From Arhodomonas sp051195215 (GTDB taxonomy: Bacteria > Pseudomonadota > Gammaproteobacteria > Nitrococcales > Nitrococcaceae): a stretch of 64,000 nt of DNA. Numbering within the stretch: position 1 is the first letter of the stretch; every line of letters begins with the position of its first letter. The notes beneath the pieces are model-generated. The model was given only the letters and a program-made list of their open reading frames with translations, was not told the origin of the DNA and ran no database searches. The DNA lies in contig NZ_JBNAZM010000011.1 of the NCBI RefSeq assembly GCF_051195215.1, forward strand, positions 57,006-121,005, written 5' to 3'. Below, in pieces: positions 25,876 to 34,476 of this stretch. The translations under genes were made by a program, and so were the position numbers.

Positions 25876-28162
25876 CCTTCTTCTCCGGAGCATTGGCGAT
25901 GAGCTCGCGGCACTCGTCCACGGTGAGCTCGGCGGGCTCGCGGTCCTTCGGAATCTTGGCGTTCTTCTTGCCGTTGGTGATGTAAGGTCCGAAGCGTCCG
26001 CGCAGTACCCGGATACCGTCCTCGGGGAACTCCTTGATCGTGCGTTTGGCCTCGTTTTCCTTCTTCTCGGCGACCAGCTCCAGTGCCCGTTCGCGGGTAA
26101 TGGTGTACGGGTCGTCGTCCTTCTTGAGGGAGGCGAACTTGCTGCCGAAACGCACGTAGGGGCCGAAGCGGCCGATGTTGACCTGGAGCTCTTCGCCCTC
26201 CGGCGTCTCGCCGAGGTCCCGGGGCAGCTGGAAGAGCGCGAGCGCCTCGTCCAGGGTGATGGTCTCGATGCTCTGCCCCTGCCGCAGGCTCGCGAAGCGG
26301 GGCTTTTCCTCGTCATCGCGGGTGCCGATCTGCACGAACGGGCCGTAACGCCCCAGGCGGGCCTGCACCGGTCGGCCGCTCTTGGGGTCCGTACCGAGCT
26401 CGCGTGCCTGCATCACCTCGGCGCGCGAGACGTTGGCCTTCTCCTCGACTCGCTCGCGGAAGGGGTTCCAGAACTCGCGCAGTACCGGTACCCAATCCCG
26501 CTCGCCGCGGGAGATGGCGTCCAGGTCGTCCTCGAGCCGGGCGGTGAAATCGTAGTCCACGTAGCGGTCGAAGTGGTCGGTGAGGAACTTCGCCACCACG
26601 CGGCCGGTGTCCGTGGGGAAGAACCGGCGATTGTCGATCTCCACGTAGCCGCGCTGCTGCAGCGTGGAGATGATCGCCGCGTAGGTGGACGGGCGGCCGA
26701 TACCCCGCTCTTCCAGCGCCCGCACCAGGCTAGCCTCCGAGTAGCGCGGCGGCGGCTCGGTGAAGTGCTGCTCCGGGCGAATGGCCTTGAGCGTGACCTC
26801 GTCGCCCTCGACGAGCGGCGGCAGGATGCGCTCCTTGTTGTCCGCTGGCCCCTTGGGGTCGTCCGTGTCCTCCATGTAGACGGTCATGAACCCCGGGTCG
26901 CGGATGGTCGAGCCGGTGGCGCGGAAGACGCCGACGTCGCCCGCGGCAAGGTCCACGGCCACCGTGTCGATGGTGGCGTGGATCATCTGGCAGGCGACTG
27001 AACGCTTCCAGATCAGGTCGTAGAGCTTGTATTGGTCCTCCGAGAGGTGGCCCTTGAGGCTCTCGGGGTCACGTTTCGCGTCCGTCGGGCGAATGCCCTC
27101 GTGCGCTTCCTGAGCGTTCTTGGCGCGCGTGCGGTACTGATTCGGCGACTTCGGCAGCATCTTCTCGCCGTAGCGCTCGGTGATCACGCCGCGCAGATTG
27201 CCGATCGCCTCCTGGGAGAGGGCCACCGAGTCGGTACGCATATAGGTGATCAGGCCGATGGCGCCGCTGCCGGTGTCGATCCCCTCGTAGAGCTGCTGGG
27301 CGACGCGCATGGTGCGCTGGGCGGAGAAGCGCAGCTTGCGCGAGGCCTCCTGCTGCAGCGTCGAGGTGATGAACGGCGCGGCCGGGTTACGCCGGCGCTG
27401 CTTCTTCTCGATGTTGGTGACGCGCAGCACCCCGCCGGCAGCCTCCTCGAGCCGCCGGGTGGCGTCGGTGGCCTGGGTCTCGTTGGTCAGCGTGAACTGC
27501 TCGACCTTGTCGCCGTCGAGGCGGCTCAACTTGGCGGTAAACGGCTCGTTCTTCTGCACCAGGTCGGACTCGACGGTCCAGTATTCCCGGGGCTCGAACG
27601 CTTCGATCTCCTGCTCGCGCTCGACGATCATGCGTAGCGCCGGGCTCTGAACGCGGCCCGCGGACAGACCCCGCGTGATCTTGCGCCACAGCAGCGGCGA
27701 GAGATTGAAGCCCACCAGATAGTCCAGCGCGCGTCGCGCCTGCTGGGCGTTGACGAGATCCTCGGAGAGCCCGCGCGGATGGGCGATGGCTTCCTGGATG
27801 GCCGGCTTGGTGATCTCGTAGAAGGCGACCCGGTGGACGGGTTTCTCGTCCACCACGCCCTTGTCCTTGAGCAGCTCGTAGAGGTGCCAGGAGATCGCCT
27901 CGCCCTCGCGGTCGGGGTCAGTGGCGAGGTAGACGGCGTCGGCCTTGCGGGTGGCCTTGGTGATGGCCTCCACGTGCTTGGCGTTGCGCTCGATCGTCTG
28001 GTAACGCATGCGGAAGTCGTCGTCCGGATCCACCGCGCCTTCCTTGGGCACGAGGTCGCGCACGTGGCCGTAGGAGGCGAGGACCTCGAAGTCCTTGCCC
28101 AGATACTTGTTGATGGTGCGCGCCTTCGCCGGCGACTCGACGATGACCAGATTTTTTCCCAT
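25835..28162 (-). CDS. topA: DNA topoisomerase I
   Basis: 775 residues from ATG 28162 (GGAGAC upstream). The Toprim domain begins LVIVESPAKARTINKYLG, with TDPDREGEAISWHL containing the metal-binding acidic residues. The active-site tyrosine is in GLITYMRTDSVALS. The C-terminus lacks the Cys4 zinc fingers of E. coli TopA. Instead it has repeated basic modules (RYGPFVQIG, RFGPYVRFGSK, RFGPYITNGKK) and ends in a Lys/Arg tail, the topoisomerase C-terminal repeat type seen in many other proteobacteria. It relaxes negative supercoils. The start at 28198 of the longer frame is unlikely. Confidence 0.95.
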   Translation of the reverse strand: MGKNLVIVESPAKARTINKYLGKDFEVLASYGHVRDLVPKEGAVDPDDDFRMRYQTIERNAKHVEAITKATRKADAVYLATDPDREGEAISWHLYELLKDKGVVDEKPVHRVAFYEITKPAIQEAIAHPRGLSEDLVNAQQARRALDYLVGFNLSPLLWRKITRGLSAGRVQSPALRMIVEREQEIEAFEPREYWTVESDLVQKNEPFTAKLSRLDGDKVEQFTLTNETQATDATRRLEEAAGGVLRVTNIEKKQRRRNPAAPFITSTLQQEASRKLRFSAQRTMRVAQQLYEGIDTGSGAIGLITYMRTDSVALSQEAIGNLRGVITERYGEKMLPKSPNQYRTRAKNAQEAHEGIRPTDAKRDPESLKGHLSEDQYKLYDLIWKRSVACQMIHATIDTVAVDLAAGDVGVFRATGSTIRDPGFMTVYMEDTDDPKGPADNKERILPPLVEGDEVTLKAIRPEQHFTEPPPRYSEASLVRALEERGIGRPSTYAAIISTLQQRGYVEIDNRRFFPTDTGRVVAKFLTDHFDRYVDYDFTARLEDDLDAISRGERDWVPVLREFWNPFRERVEEKANVSRAEVMQARELGTDPKSGRPVQARLGRYGPFVQIGTRDDEEKPRFASLRQGQSIETITLDEALALFQLPRDLGETPEGEELQVNIGRFGPYVRFGSKFASLKKDDDPYTITRERALELVAEKKENEAKRTIKEFPEDGIRVLRGRFGPYITNGKKNAKIPKDREPAELTVDECRELIANAPEKKGGRRRSTTRRKSS

Positions 28163-28279
28163 AGAAAATTCGTCTCCGGCGCTCACCGGCGACGCCATAG
28201 CGGTATGCGCTGAAATGGATTAATTCGGGTTTATTCGAGAAGCTAATGCCCCGGAGCCGATTGTCAACGTCCCGCCATC

Positions 28280-28756
28280 CTAGTGGATGAGCTTGTTGGG
28301 GCCGTCGAAAACCAGATTCTCCATGCTGGCGAAGGCCTCTTCCTGACCGGGCTGGCTGAACAACACCATGAGCACGATCCACTTGACCGTGTCTAGGTCC
28401 GTCTCCTCGTCGGAGAGTGCCATCAGGCGATCGATCACCAGTTCCCGGCTGTTGGGCGTGAGGATGCCGACCTGCTCGAGGTAGAACACGAATCCTCGCG
28501 CCTCCGTGTCCAGGCGATTGCATTCGCGCTCGCTGAATACGCGCACGGAATGCAGTGTATCGGCGCTGACGGGGGGCAGCTCGCGGCTGCGCGCCAAGGC
28601 GTCCAGCCAGTCGAATGCCTTGCGGATCTCCGAACGGCTGAAGCCCGCTTCGAACAGCTCCGACTCCAGTGATTCCCTGTCCGGCTCGGGTTCCTCTTCG
28701 TTATAGAAGTAGTTCTCGAACAGGTACATCAGGAGGTCGAAAACGTTCTCTTTCAT
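28280..28756 (-). CDS. smg: Smg family protein (DUF494)
   Basis: 158 residues; starts MKENVFDLLMYLFENYF and is very acidic (NEEEPEPDRESLESEL), as in the Smg/DUF494 family of beta- and gammaproteobacteria. No enzymatic motif. The family sits almost always between dprA and topA, as here, and its molecular role is unknown. Predicted all-helical and cytoplasmic. Only a weak ribosome site (AAGG) is visible. Confidence 0.88.
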   Translation of the reverse strand: MKENVFDLLMYLFENYFYNEEEPEPDRESLESELFEAGFSRSEIRKAFDWLDALARSRELPPVSADTLHSVRVFSERECNRLDTEARGFVFYLEQVGILTPNSRELVIDRLMALSDEETDLDTVKWIVLMVLFSQPGQEEAFASMENLVFDGPNKLIH

Positions 28757-28820
28757 CCGCGCGCCTTGTGCAGTCGTCGCATTTCCGCGGTTCCGCCGGC
28801 TTTCCCTGGCCGATGGTTAC

Positions 28821-29984
28821 CTAGCGCAGGCGGGCATAGCGTCCGCCGGGGGAGGCCGTTACATAGCCTTTCAACTCGAGTATCAGCAGCATGGAGGAAA
28901 GCGTATCGGCCGTCAATCCAGCCCTCTCGGCGAGCACGTCGAAGGACACCGGGTCGTGGCCGAGCGCCTCCAGCAGCGCCTGGTAGTCGTCGTTGAGCGC
29001 CGGTTCGGCGTCGCCGGCACCGGCCGTTGCGTCCTCCGCACCGGCGGCCGTCGGGCGGGTGTCTGCCGGGGCCTCGGCGATGGGCAACGGGGGCAGCTCG
29101 TCGAAGACGTCGGCCGCGGACTCCACGAGCTTGGCTCCCTGCCGGATCAGCGCATGGCAGCCACGGGCGAGCGGGTTGTGAATCGAGCCCGGGATGGCGA
29201 AGACTTCGCGGCCCTGTTCCAGGGCGTGGCGGGCGGTGAGCAGCGAGCCGCTGCGCACTCCGGCCTCCACCACCAGCACACCGAGTGCCAGGCCGCTGAT
29301 CACACGGTTGCGGCGTGGAAACTGTTCGCGACGTACCCGTACCCCGGTGGGAAACTCGGTCACGATGGCGCCACCGCCGGCGATTTCCCGGGCAAGGTCG
29401 CGGTGGTGTGCCGGGTAGATCCGGTCCGGTCCGGTGGCGGTGACCGCGACTGTTGCCCCGGGGGCCGATAGCGCGCCGCGGTGGGCCGCCCCGTCGATGC
29501 CCAGCGCGAGGCCGCTGGTGATCGCCAGGCCGTTGCCGGCGAGGTGACGGGCGAATTCCCGGGCGTTGTCGAGCCCGCCCCGGGTCGCCTTGCGGCTGCC
29601 GACGATCGCGAGCTGCGGGCGCTGGAGAAGCGCCGCGGCACCGGCGACGAACAGCAGCGGCGGCGGATCGGCGATGGCGGCGAGTTGCTCCGGATAGTGC
29701 GGGTCGTGGCGGGTAATGAGGTGGTGGTCCGGCGCTGTTAGCCAGGCGAGATCCGCGGCGATGTCCGCGTCTTCCCGATCCGGCGCGCTGGCGCGCAGAT
29801 CCGGGTCGAGAGCCGCCGCGCGGATGCTCGCGGCGTCGGCGTCAAAGAAGTGTGCAGGGGAGTCGAAGGCGGCGAGGATCGCGTTGTAGGTACTCGGTCC
29901 GACCCCCGGCGTTCGCAGCAGGCGCAGCCAGGCGGCCACTTCCGTGGTGTCCGCCTGGCCGGTGGCCCCCGTTTCCGGTGGCAT
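28821..29984 (-). CDS. dprA: DNA-processing protein DprA
   Basis: 387 residues. N-terminal helix-hairpin-helix-like segment (LRLLRTPGVGPSTYNAIL), then the extended Rossmann fold: LAIVGSRKATRGGLDNAREF, GLAITSGLALGIDGAAHRGA and the conserved GSLLTARHALEQGREVFAIPG. The C-terminal ~70 residues carry a winged-helix domain (LLEALGHDPVSFDVLAER). It loads RecA on incoming single-stranded DNA in natural transformation and is widespread even in non-competent species. ATG overlaps the stop of the LysM gene (shared A), so the two are co-translated. Confidence 0.94.
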   Translation of the reverse strand: MPPETGATGQADTTEVAAWLRLLRTPGVGPSTYNAILAAFDSPAHFFDADAASIRAAALDPDLRASAPDREDADIAADLAWLTAPDHHLITRHDPHYPEQLAAIADPPPLLFVAGAAALLQRPQLAIVGSRKATRGGLDNAREFARHLAGNGLAITSGLALGIDGAAHRGALSAPGATVAVTATGPDRIYPAHHRDLAREIAGGGAIVTEFPTGVRVRREQFPRRNRVISGLALGVLVVEAGVRSGSLLTARHALEQGREVFAIPGSIHNPLARGCHALIRQGAKLVESAADVFDELPPLPIAEAPADTRPTAAGAEDATAGAGDAEPALNDDYQALLEALGHDPVSFDVLAERAGLTADTLSSMLLILELKGYVTASPGGRYARLR

Positions 29985-31015
29985 CAGGGGTTGCGAACGG
30001 TATCACCCACCGCCATCGCGCGGGTGGCTTCCATCACGAGTCCCAGGCTCATGCGGTCGAACGTGCGGAAGACCACGAGCTCACCCTGTTTCTCCGGTGG
30101 CAGGGTGACGGCTTCTTCGTCGCCTTTCGCGTACGGGTCGTCGACCGTGCGCGGCTTCTCGTCTATGGCGAGCACGTGGCCGACGGCGAGTCCGTCGCTG
30201 GTGCCGCGATTGATGGCGACGACGTCGAACTGCCCGATCTGGTTGACGCCGTCCATCACCGACATGATCACGCCACGGACGTTCGCGTCGGGAGCGCGCG
30301 GCGTGAAGTGGCTGCGGAACTCGCTGTCCAGGCGTTCCAGCAGGCGGTCGCCGGCGAGTACCTCACGGTTCACCTCTGCGAGGCGCAGCGTCGCCGGGTC
30401 GCCGGATGCCTCGATCCCGGAAGTGCCGATGCGGCGAGCCAGAACGCCCAGCGTGTCGCCGGTCTCCGGGTCGACGAAGGCTTCCTCGCGGCGGACCACG
30501 TCCCAGTCTTCGGCGGGGTCCCCCGGCATTCCACGTGCATAAACGCGGTCGCCGGCGGCGCTCATTACCCGCTCGTCCCCGCCGGCAACGACGTAGGGGG
30601 CATCCTCCAGCACGCCGGGATCGACCACCCGGTCACCGGTGAGAAACGGTCGGATTGCCCCGAGCGGAATGGTGGCCACCGCGTCGTCGAGCTCTTCCAC
30701 CCGGACTTCCGGGGAGAGCTTGACGGTGCCGCCACCGCGCTCGACTGTCAGACGGGGTTCACCGTCGACCAGGGTCAGCCGGATGACATCGCCCGGATAG
30801 ATGAGGTGCGGGTTGTCGATCTCCGGGTTCTCGTGCCAGATCTCCGGCCAGTACCAGGGCTCGGTGAGAAAACGATCGGAGATGTCCCAGAGCGTATCCC
30901 CCGGCTGAACGGTATAGCGCTGCGGATGGTCGTCACGCAGCATGCTCTCGTCTGCCGAGGCCGTGCCGGCGGCAATCAGGGCGCCAAGCGCCCAGGCTAG
31001 GGTGTGCTTCAGCAT
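29984..31015 (-). CDS. LysM domain periplasmic protein
   Basis: 343 residues. Start at 31015 is preferred: AGGGA lies seven bases upstream, and the protein then begins with a signal peptide MLKHTLAWALGALIAAGTASA. The LysM domain follows (YTVQPGDTLWDISDRFL to HLIYPGDVIRLTLV). The remaining ~250 residues are beta-rich without recognised motifs, as in the LysM proteins commonly encoded beside dprA and divergent from def in this group. It probably binds peptidoglycan in the periplasm. Divergent from def, with 123 bases between the two starts that must hold both promoters. Confidence 0.87.
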   Translation of the reverse strand: MLKHTLAWALGALIAAGTASADESMLRDDHPQRYTVQPGDTLWDISDRFLTEPWYWPEIWHENPEIDNPHLIYPGDVIRLTLVDGEPRLTVERGGGTVKLSPEVRVEELDDAVATIPLGAIRPFLTGDRVVDPGVLEDAPYVVAGGDERVMSAAGDRVYARGMPGDPAEDWDVVRREEAFVDPETGDTLGVLARRIGTSGIEASGDPATLRLAEVNREVLAGDRLLERLDSEFRSHFTPRAPDANVRGVIMSVMDGVNQIGQFDVVAINRGTSDGLAVGHVLAIDEKPRTVDDPYAKGDEEAVTLPPEKQGELVVFRTFDRMSLGLVMEATRAMAVGDTVRNP

Positions 31016-31138
31016 GGACTGTCCCTGTAACGGATCCGCCACGCGCTGGCGACGGGCGCCCCGTGTCCGTTATCATTTTGTGGATTTAGCGTCGATTTAG
31101 ACTAGCAGCGATCAAGCGCAACCCGCAACGGACCCGCC

Positions 31139-31666
31139 ATGCCCAAACTCGACATCCTGCATTACCCCGATCCGCGCCTGCGCACGGTGGCGGAGCCCGT
31201 GGACGAAGTCGACGACGAGGTTCGCCGCCTGGTGGACGACATGTTCGAGACGATGTACGCGGCACCGGGCATCGGTCTGGCCGCTACCCAGGTCGACGTC
31301 CACCGCCGCGTGATCGTGATGGACGTCTCCGACGACCGCAGCGACCCGCGGGTGTTCATCAACCCGGAGATCATCGCGCGCGACGGGGACGCCGAGAGTG
31401 AGGAAGGCTGCCTGTCCGTGCCGGGCTACTACGAGAGCGTGCACCGCGCCGAGCACATTCGCGTGCGGGCGATCGGGCGCGATGGCGAGGCCTTCGATCT
31501 GGAGGCCGAGGGCCTGCTCGCGGTGTGTATCCAGCACGAGATGGATCACCTCGAGGGCAAGCTCTTCGTGGACTACCTCTCCGAGCTCAAGCGCAAGCGC
31601 GTTCGCCGCAAGCTCGAGAAGCTCGCCCGCCAGGGCGGCGGGCAGCCCGCCAGCGCCGCCGGGTGA
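31139..31666 (+). CDS. def: Peptide deformylase
   Basis: 175 residues. Three signature motifs: GIGLAATQVD (residues 44-53), EGCLSVPG with metal ligand Cys91, and QHEMDHLEG with His133, His137 and catalytic Glu134. It removes the formyl group from nascent proteins, using Fe2+ or Ni2+. First gene of def-fmt-rsmB-DUF4390-ntrY-ntrX; fmt follows after five bases. Confidence 0.96.
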   Translation: MPKLDILHYPDPRLRTVAEPVDEVDDEVRRLVDDMFETMYAAPGIGLAATQVDVHRRVIVMDVSDDRSDPRVFINPEIIARDGDAESEEGCLSVPGYYESVHRAEHIRVRAIGRDGEAFDLEAEGLLAVCIQHEMDHLEGKLFVDYLSELKRKRVRRKLEKLARQGGGQPASAAG

Positions 31667-31671
31667 CGCGC

Positions 31672-32613
31672 ATGGCTAGCCGTCTGCGCGTCGTTTTCGC
31701 CGGCACCCCCGAATTCTCGGTCCCCGCCTTCGAGGCCCTGCGTTCGGCCGGCCACGAAATCGTTGCCGCCTACACCCAGCCGGACCGTCCCGCCGGTCGC
31801 GGGCGGCGGCTGCGGCCGAGCCCGGTCAAGCAGGCCGCCGAGGCCGCCGGTGTGCCGGTGCGCCAGCCCGAGACACTGCGGGACGCCGACGAACGCGCGG
31901 CGCTCGCCGGGCTCGAACCGGACGTGATGGTGGTGGTCGCCTACGGCCTGATTCTGCCGCGCGCGGTGCTGTCGATTCCGCATCACGGCTGTCTCAACAT
32001 CCACGCATCCCTGCTGCCGCGCTGGCGCGGTGCGGCGCCGATCCAGCGTGCCCTGCTGGCTGGCGACGAGCGCACCGGCGTATGCATCATGCGTATGGCG
32101 CCGGGGCTCGATACCGGTCCGGTGATCGCCTGCGCGGAGACAGCCGTCGCCGCCGACGACACCGGCGGAAGTCTCCACGATCGTCTCGCGTCCCTGGGGG
32201 CGGAGCTCATCGCCGAGACGCTGCCCGCCTGGGCGGGGGGCGGGCTGGAAGCCCGGCCCCAGGAGGAGACCGGTGTCACCTACGCAGAGAAGCTCGACAA
32301 GGATGAGGCCTGGGTGGACTGGCGGTCCCCGGCCGCGGCCATCGAGCGGCGCATTCGTGCATTCGATCCGTGGCCGGTGGCGCGCACGCGCTGGCCGGGC
32401 GGCGAGCTACGCCTGTGGCGCGCCGAGGTTCGCGCCGGCGGCGAGGCTGGTGAGCCCGGCACCGTCGTTTCGGCCGGGCGCGAGGGCATCGACGTCGCCA
32501 CCGGCGACGGGGTGTTGCGACTGCTCGAGCTGCAGGCGCCCGGGCGCCGCCGGCAGACGGCGGCGACGTTGCTGAACGGCCTGGATCTGGGTGCCGGTGT
32601 CCGCCTCGGATGA
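31672..32613 (+). CDS. fmt: Methionyl-tRNA formyltransferase
   Basis: 313 residues from ATG 31672; the 49 preceding residues of the open frame lie inside def and are not translated in a normal Fmt. N-terminal Rossmann VVFAGTPEFSVPAFEAL; the folate-binding/catalytic core is HGCLNIHASLLPRWRGAAPI with the SLLPxWRGAAP signature, followed by MAPGLDTGPV. The C-terminal OB-fold domain starts near residue 205. It formylates initiator Met-tRNA. The 3' end overlaps rsmB by 23 bases. Confidence 0.95.
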   Translation: MASRLRVVFAGTPEFSVPAFEALRSAGHEIVAAYTQPDRPAGRGRRLRPSPVKQAAEAAGVPVRQPETLRDADERAALAGLEPDVMVVVAYGLILPRAVLSIPHHGCLNIHASLLPRWRGAAPIQRALLAGDERTGVCIMRMAPGLDTGPVIACAETAVAADDTGGSLHDRLASLGAELIAETLPAWAGGGLEARPQEETGVTYAEKLDKDEAWVDWRSPAAAIERRIRAFDPWPVARTRWPGGELRLWRAEVRAGGEAGEPGTVVSAGREGIDVATGDGVLRLLELQAPGRRRQTAATLLNGLDLGAGVRLG

Positions 32614-33913
32614 GCGCGGTGTTCAGCCGCGTCTGGCGGCCGTCTGCCTCGTGCATGCGGTGGTGGATGAAGGGCGTTCGCTGGCGGATGCCATGCCGGC
32701 GCAGGAGGCAGAGCTCGGCGGCGCCGACCGCGCGCTCGCGCGCGAGCTGGCTTACGGGAGCCTGCGCTGGCACGGCCGGCTGGCCGCCCTGGCCGATACA
32801 TTGCTCGCCCGCCCGCTCAAGCGCCGTGACCGTATCCTGAAGTCAGCGCTGGAAGTCGGCCTCTACCAGCTCCTGGAAACGCGGATTCCGCCTCACGCCG
32901 CGGTGTCGGCGACGGTGGCCGTGGCCCGGGCGCTCGACCGCCCATGGGCGGCCCGGGTGCTCAACGGCTGTCTGCGGCGTTTTCAGCGTGAGGGGGAGCG
33001 GCTTCTCCGGCAGCTCGATCGCGATCCGGCGGTGGCGTCGTCGATGCCCGGATGGCTGAATGCCACCATCGCGGCGGACTGGCCCCTCGAGCAGACCGAC
33101 ATCCGTCGCGCGAGCCTGGCCCGGCCGCCGATGACGCTACGGGTCAATCGGCGCCAGGGTGATCGGGCCGACTACCTGCAGGCGCTGATCCATGCCGGCT
33201 TCACCGCCCGGCCGGTCGCGGGGCTCGCGGACGCGCTCACGCTGGACCGCCCCGTGGCCGTCGGCGAGTTGCCCGGCTTCGACAATGGGCGCGTGTCTGT
33301 GCAGGATGCCGCGGCACAGTTCGCGGCCAAGCTGCTGGCGGTGTCTCCGGGGGCACGGGTGCTCGATGCCTGTGCGGCCCCCGGTGGCAAGGCCGCGCAC
33401 TTGCTCGAATGTGAGCCGGAGCAGCGCCTGCTGGCGCTGGATGTCGACGGTGAACGCCTCGACCGGGTCGGCGAGACCCTAGAGCGGCTGGGCTTACAGG
33501 CTGCGCTTTGTATCGGCAATGCCGCCGAGCCGGGCGCATGGTGGGACGGCGAGCCGTTCACTCACATACTCGTGGATGCGCCCTGTTCGGGAACCGGGGT
33601 AATCCGCCGGCACCCCGACATCAAGTGGCTGCGCCGTGGCGATGACATTCCGCGCCTCGCCACCGGGCAAATGCGGCTGCTGCGTGCGTTGTGGCCGCTG
33701 CTGGCCGCCGGCGGTAGGCTGGTCTATGCCACCTGTTCCATCCTGCGCGCCGAGAACGAGGCGGTGGCCGCCGCGTTCGCTGCCGAGACCCCGGGTGCCG
33801 TCCCGGTGGCGCCGGGGTTGCCGGTGGGGCGCAGCACCGGCGTCGGCCATCAGATTCTGCCGGGGGAGCGAGGCATGGACGGTTTCTACTACGCGTGTTT
33901 CGACAAGCGCTGA
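32591..33913 (+). CDS. rsmB: 16S rRNA m5C967 methyltransferase
   Basis: 440 residues, GTG start at 32591 (GTG 32597 is equally possible). The N-terminal NusB-like RNA-binding domain (about 1-140) contains RALARELAYGSLRWHG. The SAM-binding domain shows VLDACAAPGGKAAHLLE, DAPCSGTGVIRRHPDIKWL and YATCSILRAENEAV, whose two Cys residues are the release and catalytic cysteines of m5C methylases. It methylates C967 of 16S rRNA (E. coli numbering). Overlaps fmt upstream and shares TGATG with the next gene. Confidence 0.94.
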   Translation: MPVSASDERGVQPRLAAVCLVHAVVDEGRSLADAMPAQEAELGGADRALARELAYGSLRWHGRLAALADTLLARPLKRRDRILKSALEVGLYQLLETRIPPHAAVSATVAVARALDRPWAARVLNGCLRRFQREGERLLRQLDRDPAVASSMPGWLNATIAADWPLEQTDIRRASLARPPMTLRVNRRQGDRADYLQALIHAGFTARPVAGLADALTLDRPVAVGELPGFDNGRVSVQDAAAQFAAKLLAVSPGARVLDACAAPGGKAAHLLECEPEQRLLALDVDGERLDRVGETLERLGLQAALCIGNAAEPGAWWDGEPFTHILVDAPCSGTGVIRRHPDIKWLRRGDDIPRLATGQMRLLRALWPLLAAGGRLVYATCSILRAENEAVAAAFAAETPGAVPVAPGLPVGRSTGVGHQILPGERGMDGFYYACFDKR

Positions 33914-34476
33914 TGAGGTTGCGCGCTGCCGCATTCGCCGTGCTGATCGTGCTGGTTGCTACCACCGCCGCCAGCGCTGCCGGGGGGCATGTGGCGATCG
34001 TCGACGGCGAGGTTTCCCGCCGCGATGCTGTCTGGTATCTCGGTCTGCGCGTGGACTACCGCTTGAGCGATGCGGCGGAGGAGGCGCTGCGCAATGGCGT
34101 CGCCCTGGAGCTGCGTCTCGATATCGAGGTGTTGCAACCCCGCTGGATCTGGTGGGAAGAAACCGTCGCACAGCTCGCCCAGCGTTATCGGCTGCGATAC
34201 CACGCTCTGAGCGAGCGGTATGTGCTCGTGCGACTGAACAGTGGCGAGTCGCGGAGTTTCCGTAGCCTGCGGGTCCTGCTCGACGAGGTTGGCCGCGTGC
34301 GCTCGCTGCCGATAATCGATGCCGAGCTGCTGCGGGCGGGTGTGGCCTACACCGTCGCGGTGCGTGCGAGCCTCGACACCGACGCCCTGCCCCGCCCGCT
34401 GCGCGCGATGGCCTACATTTCACCCCAGTGGCAACTCGCGAGTGACTGGCAGCGATGGCCGTTGCACGACTCCTGA
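33913..34476 (+). CDS. DUF4390 family periplasmic protein
   Basis: 187 residues from ATG 33913, in a TGATG overlap with rsmB. Signal peptide to about TTAASAA, then a beta-rich domain with RDAVWYLGLRVDYRLSDA, a Trp-rich patch (PRWIWWEETVA) and a C-terminal SPQWQLASDWQRWPL. This is the DUF4390 pattern, found between rsmB and ntrY in many gammaproteobacteria. Exported; function unknown. Its constant linkage to the NtrY-like kinase suggests it may feed an envelope signal to it, but that is inference. The 3' end overlaps ntrY by 22 bases. Confidence 0.85.
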   Translation: MRLRAAAFAVLIVLVATTAASAAGGHVAIVDGEVSRRDAVWYLGLRVDYRLSDAAEEALRNGVALELRLDIEVLQPRWIWWEETVAQLAQRYRLRYHALSERYVLVRLNSGESRSFRSLRVLLDEVGRVRSLPIIDAELLRAGVAYTVAVRASLDTDALPRPLRAMAYISPQWQLASDWQRWPLHDS

